DNA from: Nocardioides sp. BP30
Lineage (GTDB): Bacteria > Actinomycetota > Actinomycetes > Propionibacteriales > Nocardioidaceae
NCBI RefSeq assembly: GCF_029873215.1
Contig: NZ_CP123620.1
Span: 248,001-312,000 of the forward strand
Length of the DNA stretch: 64,000 bases
Reading direction: 5' to 3'
This document shows positions 43,643 to 51,773 of this stretch, one piece after another; position 1 is the first letter of the stretch, and each line of letters starts with the position of its first letter. The notes below the pieces were generated by a model, which saw nothing but the letters and a program-made list of their open reading frames with translations, searched no databases and was not told the origin of the DNA. A program made the translations under genes and the position numbers.

Positions 43643-44659
43643 TCAGGCGCTCCGGTGCTCGGTGTACTCCGGGGCATCCTCGAAGAAGTAGACGTTGTCG
43701 TAGCCGAGGTACTGGAAGATGCGGTTCTCGGCGCCGAGCAGATGGATCGGCGTGCCGTCGGCGGCGAAGTGCTGGACGATGGTGTTCTGCGGGACGTAGA
43801 TCGTGTCGCCCTCCTTCCACTCGTGCCGGGTCGGTTCGTTGGCGATGCGGGCGTAGTACTTCTCCGCGATCTCCGCCTCGACCTCCCACATCAGGGAGTA
43901 GCCCTCGCCGGCGAGGGCGTAGAAGACCTGGTCGGCCATCTTCCAGTACTTCCCGGTGCGGCCGCCGGCAGGGGTGGTGACCTCGTAGAAGTCCATGGAG
44001 AACTGCCGGTTGTTGGGCGTCACGTCCTTGTGGTTCATCCAGCGCATGTGGCCGAGCGGGGTGTACTCCCACCGTCCGTCGGTCGGCTTGACGACCTTGC
44101 TCATCTCGGTCGCGCCAGGGGTCCAGATGCGCGACCACTCCTCCCGGCCGCCGAAGGCCTCAGGACGGTCGATCGGGCCGCTGCGGCCCTGCTGGATCAG
44201 GCCCATGAACATCCACAGGCTCTTGGACTTGAAGACCAGCGCCCGAGCGGTCTCGTCGTACGGGTTGAAGTGCTGGTGGTGGGAGTCGGTGTGGACGAAG
44301 CACAGATCGCCCTTCTCCCAGTCGTAGCGCTTGTCGTCGTGGATCTCGTAGCCACGGCCCTCGAGGATGTAGAAAGCGGCCTCGTTCTGGTGGCCGTGCC
44401 CGTTGTTGGCGCTCTGCCCGGGGAACTCGTTGAAGTGGACCTGGATGGTCTGGGTGAGGAACGGCTCGTCACCCGGACCCACCCGCCACCACGTGCGGGT
44501 CTTCGCCGAGTCGCCCGAGTGGGCGACGCTGTCGCCGGTGTCGACGACGATCGTGTTGTCGCGCACCCGGGGCGCGTCGAGCTGAGCCCGGCGGAACTGG
44601 TTGAGGGTGTAGGTCTCGGAGTTCATCCCCCGGACAAAGGTGCGAGTCTTCTTCGCCAT
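43643..44659 (-). CDS. bicupin protein 2
   Basis: 338 residues. The first cupin domain has a canonical metal site GHGHQNEAAFYILEGRGYEI (His 88, His 90, Glu 93) and a later HHQHFN. The second (about residues 245-320, YALAGEGYSLMWE ... VPQNTIVQHFAADG) lacks the HxH pair. This is the mirror image of bicupin 1, in which the second domain is the intact one. Conserved lengths and the aromatic-acid context suggest an iron or manganese oxygenase or an isomerase, not proven. Monocistronic, with a weak operator copy upstream. Confidence 0.8.
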   Translation of the reverse strand: MAKKTRTFVRGMNSETYTLNQFRRAQLDAPRVRDNTIVVDTGDSVAHSGDSAKTRTWWRVGPGDEPFLTQTIQVHFNEFPGQSANNGHGHQNEAAFYILEGRGYEIHDDKRYDWEKGDLCFVHTDSHHQHFNPYDETARALVFKSKSLWMFMGLIQQGRSGPIDRPEAFGGREEWSRIWTPGATEMSKVVKPTDGRWEYTPLGHMRWMNHKDVTPNNRQFSMDFYEVTTPAGGRTGKYWKMADQVFYALAGEGYSLMWEVEAEIAEKYYARIANEPTRHEWKEGDTIYVPQNTIVQHFAADGTPIHLLGAENRIFQYLGYDNVYFFEDAPEYTEHRSA

Positions 44660-44707
44660 GGTCTCTCGCTTTCACGGTACGAGGTGAGCGATCCGAGCAT
44701 AGGGCTA

Positions 44708-44720
44708 AACGTCCTACCAT
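44708..44720. promoter_or_regulatory. GntR-type operator 6 (degenerate) before bicupin 2
   Basis: AACGTCCTACCAT: one perfect half-site (ACCAT) and a poor other half. It is 48 bp upstream of the bicupin 2 start and 60 bp from operator 7, so the repressor might bind both together. Confidence 0.4.
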
Positions 44721-44755
44721 TCCAGTGTCCGAGGTGAATCGGATCACGTTGCGGC

Positions 44756-44793
44756 TTGAACGGGGCGGTGCCCACCCGTTATGGTCATACCAA
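44756..44793 (+). promoter_or_regulatory. GntR-type operator 7 and promoter of the ferredoxin reductase
   Basis: TTGAAC (44756-44761) as -35 and TATGGT (44780-44785) as -10 with an 18-bp spacer. The operator ATGGTCATACCAA (44781-44793) overlaps the -10, consistent with repression. Confidence 0.7.
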
Positions 44794-44812
44794 TAGACCT
44801 TCTGGAGGAGTC

Positions 44813-46075
44813 ATGACCGCTGACCGCACCGGCACCCTCATCGTCGGCGCCAGCCAGGCCGGTGTCGAGCTGGCCGCGACCCTGCGCAGACTCGGCGACG
44901 ACCAGCCGATCCTCCTCGTCGGCAGCGAGGACCGCCCGCCGTACCAGCGGCCGCCGCTGTCGAAGGCCTATCTGGCCGGCAAGGCCACCGCCGAATCGCT
45001 CGAGTTCCGCACCGCGCAGTGGTACGCCGAGCAGCGCATCGACCTCCGGCTCTCCACCAAGATCGAGCGCATCGAGCTCGACGCCCCGACCGGTGGCGCC
45101 GGCGTGGCGACCACCCGCGGCGGCGAGCGCCTCGGCTTCGCCCGGCTGGCACTCACCGTCGGTGGCAGGGCCCGCCGGCTGGCGATCCCCGGCGCCGACC
45201 GGGACGGGGTGTGCTACCTGCGTCACGTGCGCAACGCCGACCACCTGCGCGCGCGGCTGGAGGCGGCCTCCGATGTCGTCGTGATCGGCGGTGGCTTCAT
45301 CGGCCTGGAGGCGGCCGCGGCAGCCCGCGCGGCCGGCAAGGAGGTCACCGTCGTCGACACGGCCGAGCGCCTGCTCGGCCGCGCTGTCGCCCCGGTCGTC
45401 TCGGAGTTCTACCTCCACGCCCACCGGCGCCGCGGCACTCATGTCCTGCTCGGCACCGGCATCGAGACGATCGAAGGCGCTGGCGAGACGGGGACGGTCA
45501 CGGGGGTACGGCTCGCCGACGGCCAGGTGCTGCCCGCGCAGCTCGTGCTGATCGGCGTCGGCCTCGAGCCGCGCACCGAGCTGGCCGAGCAGCTCGGTCT
45601 GGAGGTCGACCGTGGCATCGTGGTCGACGCGTACGCCCGGACGAGCAACCGGGCGATCGTGGCCGCCGGGGACTGCACCACGCTGCCGCACCCCCTCACC
45701 GGCGCAGGCCGGATCCGGATCGAGTCGGTGCAGAACGCGATCGCCCAGGCGCAGGCCGCGGCCGCGGCGCTGGTGGGGCGTCCCTCGGCCACCGCGGCGG
45801 TCCCCTGGTTCTGGTCGGACCAGGACACCCTCAAGCTCCAGATCGCCGGCCTGTCCACCGGCTACGACGAGGTCGTCGTGCGCGGTGAGCCGAGCAGCGA
45901 GCAGTTCTCGGTGCTCTACTACACCGGCGGTCGTCTGATCGCCGTGGACGCGGTCAACGCCCCTCGGGACTACATGGTGGTGCGCAAGCTGCTCGGCGAG
46001 GGCGGCTCCATCCCGGCCGATCTGGCGGCCGACGCCACCCGGCCACTGAAGGAGCTGCTCGCCGCGTCGATCTGA
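44813..46075 (+). CDS. FAD-dependent ferredoxin reductase (putidaredoxin reductase type)
   Basis: 420 residues from ATG 44813 (GGAGGAG upstream). Two dinucleotide-binding motifs are present, GTLIVGASQAGVELAATLR for FAD and VVVIGGGFIGLEAAAAAR for NAD(P)H, plus YQRPPLSKAYLAGK and the ATG-like AAGDCTTLPHPLTG. This type of reductase passes electrons from NADH to an adrenodoxin-type [2Fe-2S] ferredoxin. The matching ferredoxin is 11 kb away (57302-57628), beside the Rieske oxygenase, and both carry the same operator. Confidence 0.93.
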   Translation: MTADRTGTLIVGASQAGVELAATLRRLGDDQPILLVGSEDRPPYQRPPLSKAYLAGKATAESLEFRTAQWYAEQRIDLRLSTKIERIELDAPTGGAGVATTRGGERLGFARLALTVGGRARRLAIPGADRDGVCYLRHVRNADHLRARLEAASDVVVIGGGFIGLEAAAAARAAGKEVTVVDTAERLLGRAVAPVVSEFYLHAHRRRGTHVLLGTGIETIEGAGETGTVTGVRLADGQVLPAQLVLIGVGLEPRTELAEQLGLEVDRGIVVDAYARTSNRAIVAAGDCTTLPHPLTGAGRIRIESVQNAIAQAQAAAAALVGRPSATAAVPWFWSDQDTLKLQIAGLSTGYDEVVVRGEPSSEQFSVLYYTGGRLIAVDAVNAPRDYMVVRKLLGEGGSIPADLAADATRPLKELLAASI

Positions 46076-46130
46076 GGGTCGGGGCGCCCCCACGGCCCCG
46101 CCGTCCGTCGCCGTCTCGGCGGTCGCGGAC

Positions 46131-47015
46131 CTACAGGCCCCCGTCAGCGGCGCTCATCGCAGACACCACCCTGCCGAGGTAGCGGCACTCCTCGCCGTAG
46201 AGCAGGTCGGCCACGTCCCCGGCCGTGAGCGACTTCACCAGCTGGTCCACCTGGCCGGTCAGCGGCAGCATCAAGCCGCCCTCCTGGGCCAGCTCGGTGA
46301 CCAGGTCCATGTCCTTCTCCTGCCAGGTGAAGCGGGTCCCGTCCCAGCGCCGCAGCGTGCCGTTCTCCGCCGGGGACTGCAGCAGGACCTCGCGCATCCG
46401 CTGCGCGTCGACGCCGTAGCGCTTGGCCAGCGCCAGCGTCTCGAAGTTGGCGACGCTGTGCACCCAGTGCAGGAGGTTGTTGCAGGCCTTGGCGATCTGG
46501 CCGGCGCCGAGCGCGCCGACGTGCTCGACACCGCGGCTGTAGCCCATCAACGCCGGGCGCGCCCGCTCGACGTCCTCCGTGGCGCCGCCGCACAGCGACA
46601 GCAGGGTGCCCTCGCGCGCGCCCGTCGTGCCGTAGACGACCGGGGCATCGATCACCCGACCACCCACGGCCTCCAGCGACTCGGCCAGTCGACGCATCAG
46701 CGCCAGGCTGTGCGTGCCGGCGACGACCAGCAGCTGCCCGGGCCGGCCGTGTTCGGCGACCTCCGCTGCGACCGCCGCCATCTGATCGTCGGTGCGCAGG
46801 CACGCGATCACGATCCCGGTCCTCGCGGCCACCTCGGCGACCGAGGAGGCCGCTGTGACACCCCCCTCGACCGCGGCGGCCAGGCGCGCGGGGTCGACGT
46901 CGTACGCCACGACGTCCAGGCCGCGCCGGACCATGTGTCCCGACATCGGCAGCCCCATGTCGCCCACGCCGATCAGTCCGACCTTCTCTGCCGAGGTGTT
47001 CCCGGTCCCGGTCAT
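46131..47015 (-). CDS. NAD(P)-dependent hydroxyacid dehydrogenase (HIBADH family)
   Basis: 294 residues from ATG 47015, overlapping the stop of the aldolase gene (ATGA). N-terminal cofactor motif KVGLIGVGDMGLPMSGHMVRRG; substrate motif APVVYGTTGAREGTLLSLCGG; catalytic Lys in GAGQIAKACNNLLHWVHSV. The family includes 3-hydroxyisobutyrate, tartronate-semialdehyde and threonate dehydrogenases. Last gene of a six-gene operon starting with the alcohol dehydrogenase; it probably oxidises or reduces a short hydroxy-acid from the pathway. Confidence 0.9.
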   Translation of the reverse strand: MTGTGNTSAEKVGLIGVGDMGLPMSGHMVRRGLDVVAYDVDPARLAAAVEGGVTAASSVAEVAARTGIVIACLRTDDQMAAVAAEVAEHGRPGQLLVVAGTHSLALMRRLAESLEAVGGRVIDAPVVYGTTGAREGTLLSLCGGATEDVERARPALMGYSRGVEHVGALGAGQIAKACNNLLHWVHSVANFETLALAKRYGVDAQRMREVLLQSPAENGTLRRWDGTRFTWQEKDMDLVTELAQEGGLMLPLTGQVDQLVKSLTAGDVADLLYGEECRYLGRVVSAMSAADGGL

Positions 47016-47773
47016 CGTGGCTCCTTCCCTGCGTCGATCCGGTCGACGTCGTCCAGGCCCCGGAGGGCCAGTCTCCTGACGTGATAGCGCCAGACGACCG
47101 CCTCGTTGAACGCCGAGCCGAGGTCGGGCAGGTCGGCACGATCCGCCTCGCTCACCTCGTCGGGCCGACCGTCGAGGCCGGCGACAGCGACGGTCAATCG
47201 GGCCAGCTCGTCGAGGTCGAGCGTGCGCAGCACCGACTCGCGGGGGTTGTCGCCGACGGTCACCACGCCGTGACCCAGGAGCAGCGCGGCACTCCCGTCG
47301 CCCAGCGTGGCGGCCAGCGAGCGGCCCGCCTCGGCGGTCCGCACCAGGCCCCGGTGGGGCCAGAGCGGGACGCCGTCGGCCGCCATCCGATACGCCGGGA
47401 TGTTGAACGCGCCGACGACCGGCCGCAGCGGACGATCGGCCAGACCGGCCACCACGGCCGCCACCGGGTGGGCATGCACGACCGAGGCGACGTCGGGCCG
47501 TGCCCGCAGGATCTCGGCGTGGATGGGGTACTCGTTGGGCAGCCGGTACCCGTCGCCCACCTCCCCGCTGTCGTCGAGCTCGACCAGGCGGATGTCGTCG
47601 ACCGTGGTGAACAGCAGGCCGCTCTCCTGGGGACCGCGGCACCGCACCAGCACCCGACCGTCGGGCAGCCGGTGGCTGACGTGGCCGAGGATCGGCGTGG
47701 TCGCGCCGGTGGCAGCGAGGATGCGGCAGCCCAACGCGATCGTACGGCGCAGCTCCAGCAGCGTTGTGTCCAT
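47012..47773 (-). CDS. class II aldolase/adducin family protein
   Basis: 253 residues. Family motifs: metal-binding NEYPIHAEILRARPDVASVVHAH and LLLGHGVVTVGDNPRESV. The family contains L-fuculose-phosphate aldolase, and also the 3,4-dihydroxyphthalate decarboxylases of actinobacterial phthalate pathways, which would fit the neighbouring dihydroxyphthalate-decarboxylase-like genes. A sugar-acid aldolase/decarboxylase partner of the HIBADH gene (as in threonate pathways) is the alternative. Confidence 0.88.
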   Translation of the reverse strand: MDTTLLELRRTIALGCRILAATGATTPILGHVSHRLPDGRVLVRCRGPQESGLLFTTVDDIRLVELDDSGEVGDGYRLPNEYPIHAEILRARPDVASVVHAHPVAAVVAGLADRPLRPVVGAFNIPAYRMAADGVPLWPHRGLVRTAEAGRSLAATLGDGSAALLLGHGVVTVGDNPRESVLRTLDLDELARLTVAVAGLDGRPDEVSEADRADLPDLGSAFNEAVVWRYHVRRLALRGLDDVDRIDAGKEPR

Positions 47774-47786
47774 CAGACGACGCCCA

Positions 47787-48788
47787 TCAGATGACGAACG
47801 ACTCGAGCGACTCGGGCGCGAAGAGCTGTTCCGGCGTACGCAACGTCCGCGACAGGCCCTGCTCGTGGTGATAGCGCAGGAACGTCGACAGCACGTGCCG
47901 GTCGCGCTCTCCCAGGCCGTAGGACCAGTAGTCCTCGCCGAGCAGCGCCCGCGCCTCCTCGAGGTGCACGTTGAGCCACGGCTCCATGAACCGCAGCGCG
48001 GAGGCGTCGTAGATCCGGGCGTAGGCCTGGGCCTTGGCCTCGACCAGCGCCTTCGTCAACGACTGGGCCACCCAGCGGTGCCGCTCGTAGACCTCGCGAC
48101 GGATCGCCACCACGTGCATGATCGGGAAGATCCCGGTCGTCTCGAAGTAGGCCTTCTCCGCCACGACCGTGTCGGGGAAGAGCCGCCGCACCCGGCCGGA
48201 GCCGTCGGAGAAGCTGCTGGGGATGCGCGGACCGAAGAACGCGTCGAGCTCGCCGTCGCCCACCATCTGGGCCAAGGTCTGCCCGGGGCCGATCGGGTCG
48301 ACGGCGTACGGCACCTCGATCCTCCCCTTCTCGATCCGCCCCGGCTTCTCCTGGCCGCCGGTGAGGAAGGTGGAGGCGTCGATCGGCAGGTCGTGCTCGT
48401 CGTCCAGGATGCCGCGCTGCCACACGCACGCGGTGAGCTGCACCTCCGGCATGCCGATGCGCCGTCCGCGCAGGTCGGCGGGCTTCTCGATGCCGGCGGC
48501 GGCGTTGACGAACATCCCCCCGTGGCGGAACTGCCGCGAGGTGTAGACCGGCAGTGCCACGAAGGGCGGCTGTTCGCCCTCGTCCAGCGCGTTCAGCGTG
48601 GCGGTGTAGGTCGACAGCGACATCTCCGCGACGTCGAACTCCCGGTGCCGCAGCATCCGGAAGAAGGTCTCCTCCACCGGCAGCCGCAGGTAGGTCAGAT
48701 CGACGCCGTCGACCGGGACGCTGCCGTCCTCGACGGCCCGGGTCCGGTCGTAGTCGCCACAGGCGAAGGTCAGGTGCAGGCGTGACAT
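47787..48788 (-). CDS. 4,5-dihydroxyphthalate decarboxylase-like protein 1
   Basis: 333 residues, no signal peptide. It has the periplasmic-binding-like fold of 4,5-dihydroxyphthalate decarboxylase (Pht5 type): LTFACGDYDRTRAVEDGSV, FRMLRHREFDVAEMSLSTYT, DLRGRRIGMPEVQLTACVWQRG and FPIMHVVAIRREVYERH. The size and motifs fit the enzyme family, which removes one carboxyl group from 4,5-dihydroxyphthalate to give protocatechuate. A paralogue with weaker resemblance is at 51774. Part of the six-gene operon. Confidence 0.85.
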   Translation of the reverse strand: MSRLHLTFACGDYDRTRAVEDGSVPVDGVDLTYLRLPVEETFFRMLRHREFDVAEMSLSTYTATLNALDEGEQPPFVALPVYTSRQFRHGGMFVNAAAGIEKPADLRGRRIGMPEVQLTACVWQRGILDDEHDLPIDASTFLTGGQEKPGRIEKGRIEVPYAVDPIGPGQTLAQMVGDGELDAFFGPRIPSSFSDGSGRVRRLFPDTVVAEKAYFETTGIFPIMHVVAIRREVYERHRWVAQSLTKALVEAKAQAYARIYDASALRFMEPWLNVHLEEARALLGEDYWSYGLGERDRHVLSTFLRYHHEQGLSRTLRTPEQLFAPESLESFVI

Positions 48789-48798
48789 GGGTGCTCCT

Positions 48799-49812
48799 TC
48801 AGCGGCCCTGCGCGGCGAGCCGGCGGTCGAGGGCGGGGTAGACGCGACGGGCGTTGCTCTCGTGGATCGCCGCGAGCGCCTCGGCGTCGCGGACGGCAGC
48901 GTCGACGTAGCGCAGCGTGTCGTCCCAGGCGATACCGGTGTCGGGGTCGGCGCCGCGGACGGCGCCGAGCATCTCGGAGGCGAACAGGATGTTCTCGGGC
49001 GGGATCACCCGGGTCAGCAGGTCGACGCCCGCCTGGTGGTAGACGCAGGTGTCGAAGAAGACGTTGCCGAGCAACTCGGCCGGGTCCTGCCAGCCGTTGC
49101 GCATCGCCAGGCCGCGGTAGCGGCCCCAGTGATAGGGCACCGCACCACCGCCGTGCGGGATCACCAGCCGCAGCCTCGGGAAGCGCTGGAACAGGTCGCC
49201 CTGCAAGAGTTGAGCGAAGACGCTGGTGTCGGCGTTGAGGTAGTGCGCGCCCAACGTGTGGAAGTTGCTGTTGCACGCGGTGGACACGTGGATCATCGCC
49301 GGCACGTCGAGCTCCTCGACGACCTCCCACAGCGGGAACCAGGACGCATCGGTGATCGGCAGCCCCGCCCAGGTGCCGGACGGGTCCGGGTTCACGTTGG
49401 CGCCGACGAAGCCGAGCCCCACGGTGCGGCGCAGCTCGGCGATCACGCCGTCGAGCTCGCCGTCGGGCGTCTGGGGCAGCTGGGCGACGGGCACGAAGTG
49501 CTCCGGAAAGAGCTCGCCGAGCCGGTGGCACAGGTCGTTGGACGCCCGCGCCCACGCGGCGGCCACCGCGCGGTCGCCCACGTGGTGCTCCATGCCCGAC
49601 GCCTTCGGCGAGAACAGCATGACGTCGCCGCCGCGCTCGCGCAGGACCGCGAGCTGGTTGCGCTCCACCGAGTCGCGCAGCTGCTCGTCGCTGATGTCGG
49701 CCAGGGTCGGCGCCGGCGCCGACGGGTCGGTGAGTCCGGCGAGCTGGGCGTCGCGGAACGCCTGCAGCTCGCCGGGAGCGGTGGTGTAGTGGCCGTGGAT
49801 GTCGATGATCAC
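48799..49812 (-). CDS. amidohydrolase family, 4-oxalomesaconate hydratase-like (LigJ type)
   Basis: 337 residues from GTG 49812, whose codon overlaps the stop of the LigK-like gene (GTGA). Metal site VIIDIHGHYTT at the N-terminus, then VPAMIHVSTACNSN and RLVIPHGGGAVPYHWGR, FFDTCVYHQAGVDLL and ASEMLGAVRG. These match LigJ, which hydrates 4-oxalomesaconate to 4-carboxy-4-hydroxy-2-oxoadipate in the protocatechuate 4,5-cleavage and gallate pathways. The next gene upstream is the enzyme that cleaves that product, which supports the assignment. Confidence 0.86.
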   Translation of the reverse strand: MIIDIHGHYTTAPGELQAFRDAQLAGLTDPSAPAPTLADISDEQLRDSVERNQLAVLRERGGDVMLFSPKASGMEHHVGDRAVAAAWARASNDLCHRLGELFPEHFVPVAQLPQTPDGELDGVIAELRRTVGLGFVGANVNPDPSGTWAGLPITDASWFPLWEVVEELDVPAMIHVSTACNSNFHTLGAHYLNADTSVFAQLLQGDLFQRFPRLRLVIPHGGGAVPYHWGRYRGLAMRNGWQDPAELLGNVFFDTCVYHQAGVDLLTRVIPPENILFASEMLGAVRGADPDTGIAWDDTLRYVDAAVRDAEALAAIHESNARRVYPALDRRLAAQGR

Positions 49813-50513
49813 GCCTGCTGCTCCCTGTGCCACTGGCTGTACTCGACGTACCGGACGCCGGCCCGCTCCAGCAGCGGGCGCATGTCGTTGACGTCGAGCG
49901 CGATCTCCCCGGCGGCATAGCGAGCGCGCGACAAGGCCTCCTTCTCCTCGCGCGCGGTCGCCGCGGCCAGCACCTCGGCCAGGCGAAGCCGCGGCACCAC
50001 GACCACACCGTCGTCGTCGGCGACGATCGCGTCGCCGGGCGCGACGACACGACCCGCGATCGCGATCGGCACGTTGACGTCGCCGACCGTGCCCTTGCCG
50101 GTGCCCTCCGCCGAGACGCACCGCGACCAGACCGGGAAGCCCATCTCGCGGAGGTCGGCGACATCGCGCACGCCCGCGTCGATGACCAGGCCGCGAACGC
50201 CGCGTGCCTGCAGCGACGTGGCGAGCAGATCGCCGAAGTAACCCATGTCGCAGGGCGCGGTCGGGGTCACCACGAGCACGTCACCGTCCGAGCACTGCTC
50301 GACGGCGACGCCGATCGTGGTGTTGTCACCCGGGGCCACGGTGACGGTGACGGCACTGCCGGCGATCCGCGTGCCCGTCTGGATCGGGTTGAGGTGGGAG
50401 CCGAGCAGACCGGTACGGCCCTGGGCCTCGTGGATCGTCGCCACGCCGTACGCCGCGAGGGCATCGACCAGCTCGCGCTCCGCCCGCGGCGGGTTCGTCA
50501 CCACGATGCTCAA
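49809..50513 (-). CDS. 4-carboxy-4-hydroxy-2-oxoadipate aldolase-like (RraA/LigK family)
   Basis: 234 residues. RraA fold motifs: ATIHEAQGRTGLL, CDMGYFGDLLATSLQARG, GLVIDAGVRDVADLREMGFPVW (metal-binding Arg-Asp) and DDDGVVVVPR. LigK cleaves CHA to pyruvate and oxaloacetate, which enter central metabolism. The start appears to be TTG 50513, whose last two bases form the stop codon of the alcohol dehydrogenase (TTGA), suggesting translation by coupling. Confidence 0.87.
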   Translation of the reverse strand: MSIVVTNPPRAERELVDALAAYGVATIHEAQGRTGLLGSHLNPIQTGTRIAGSAVTVTVAPGDNTTIGVAVEQCSDGDVLVVTPTAPCDMGYFGDLLATSLQARGVRGLVIDAGVRDVADLREMGFPVWSRCVSAEGTGKGTVGDVNVPIAIAGRVVAPGDAIVADDDGVVVVPRLRLAEVLAAATAREEKEALSRARYAAGEIALDVNDMRPLLERAGVRYVEYSQWHREQQA

Positions 50514-51658
50514 CGCACTGCACCCCCGGGCTGGCCGATGAGCTCGGGCATCATCGAGATGTGGATGGCGTCCTCGTCGGTCTCGCCGGCGAGCACGCGG
50601 ATGGCGTGGTCGACCTGGTCGATGCCGTACCGGTGGGTGGCGAGCATCTCGAGGGGATAGCGGCCGGACGCGAGCTGGGCGACGGCGAGCTCGCAGGCCT
50701 TGAACGAGTGCCCGCGCGCGGACTTGATCGTGATCGCCTTCTCGGTGACCTGCTTGACCGGGAAGTCGGGGAACGCCGCCAGCTCGCCCTGGATCAGCAG
50801 GGTGCCTTCGCGCCGCTTGAGGACGTCGATGCCCAGCAGCACCGGGGCGGTGCCCGCCCGGGAGGTGCAGTCGAGCACGACGTCGAGGCCACGGCCGTCG
50901 GTGAGGTCCATGATCTTCTCCCGCGGGTCCTCGGTGAGGACGTCGATGACCTCGTCCGCCCCGAGTTGCCTGGCGAGGTCGAAGCGGCGCTTGTCACGGG
51001 TCGTGCCCGACATGATCACCTTCGCGGCGCCGGCCTGCTTGGCGGCGACCAGCTGGGAGAGGCCTTGCTGTCCGGGCCCTTGGATCAGCACGGTGTCCTG
51101 GTAGCCGATCCCGGCGGTGAGGAGTGCCCACTCGATGCCGTTGGAGAGCGGCATGACCAGGCCGGCCTGCTCAGCGGTGATGGTGGCGGGGATCTTGTGC
51201 ATCACCGCGTTCCACGGCAGGTACATGTACTCCGAGAACCCTCCCCACAAGGTGCCGGGGAAGTCAGCCGACGTGTAGCCGAAGCGGCGGGCGTCGGCGT
51301 TGGTGCGCCAGTCGGTGGCCTCGCAGTGGCGGTACTCGCCGATCCGACACCACTCGCAGTTGAAGCAGCCGACGTAGTGCTCGAGGAAGACGCGGTCCCC
51401 GATCGCGACGTTGTGCCGCTGGAGGAACTTCTCACCTGCCTCCGCGATCACACCGACGTTCTCGTGTCCCATGATCACCGGCCCCTGCGTGGCAGGGCTC
51501 GTCGGCGGGTTGCTGTACAGCTTCACGTCGGTCCCGCAGATGCCGGCGACCTCGACCTTGAGGAGAGCTGAATCGGCGTCGATCTCGGGCCGATCGAACT
51601 CGCGCATCTCCGTCGTGCCCGGGGCGACCCGGACCGCCGCTCGCACCTTCTCCGTCAT
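50510..51658 (-). CDS. zinc-dependent alcohol dehydrogenase (MDR family)
   Basis: 382 residues from ATG 51658. The catalytic zinc site has GICGTDVK and VIMGHENVGVI; the structural zinc cysteines are in YVGCFNCEWCRIGEYRHC. The cofactor motif is LIQGPGQQGLSQLVAAKQAG, slightly unlike the usual GxGxxG. It is the first gene of the operon running to 46131 and has the double operator at 51701 upstream. A likely role is oxidation of a dihydrodiol or a hydroxymethyl group of the aromatic substrate. Confidence 0.9.
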   Translation of the reverse strand: MTEKVRAAVRVAPGTTEMREFDRPEIDADSALLKVEVAGICGTDVKLYSNPPTSPATQGPVIMGHENVGVIAEAGEKFLQRHNVAIGDRVFLEHYVGCFNCEWCRIGEYRHCEATDWRTNADARRFGYTSADFPGTLWGGFSEYMYLPWNAVMHKIPATITAEQAGLVMPLSNGIEWALLTAGIGYQDTVLIQGPGQQGLSQLVAAKQAGAAKVIMSGTTRDKRRFDLARQLGADEVIDVLTEDPREKIMDLTDGRGLDVVLDCTSRAGTAPVLLGIDVLKRREGTLLIQGELAAFPDFPVKQVTEKAITIKSARGHSFKACELAVAQLASGRYPLEMLATHRYGIDQVDHAIRVLAGETDEDAIHISMMPELIGQPGGAVR

Positions 51659-51700
51659 GAGCTGACTCCCTTGGCTCGGCCGTTGTCGATTCTTGGCAGA

Positions 51701-51721
51701 ATGGTATAGCCAATATACCAT
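51701..51721. promoter_or_regulatory. GntR-type double operator 8 in a divergent promoter
   Basis: ATGGTATA (51701-51708), GCCAA, TATACCAT (51714-51721): a 21-bp dyad holding two overlapping copies of the 13-bp site (51701-51713 and, read the other way, 51721-51709). It lies between the divergent alcohol dehydrogenase (start 51658) and the second decarboxylase-like gene (start 51774) and could control both. Confidence 0.75.
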
Positions 51722-51773
51722 CACTGTGACCCAGGCCACCGGACGCGTCGGTGGCAGCCGACCGAGGAGCGCC

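Noticed and set aside
41211..44138. Long minus-strand open frame opposite the VWA gene
   Set aside because: Composition is Arg/Gly/Asp-rich with no fold pattern; the plus strand encodes the MIDAS motif and the NorD-like body.
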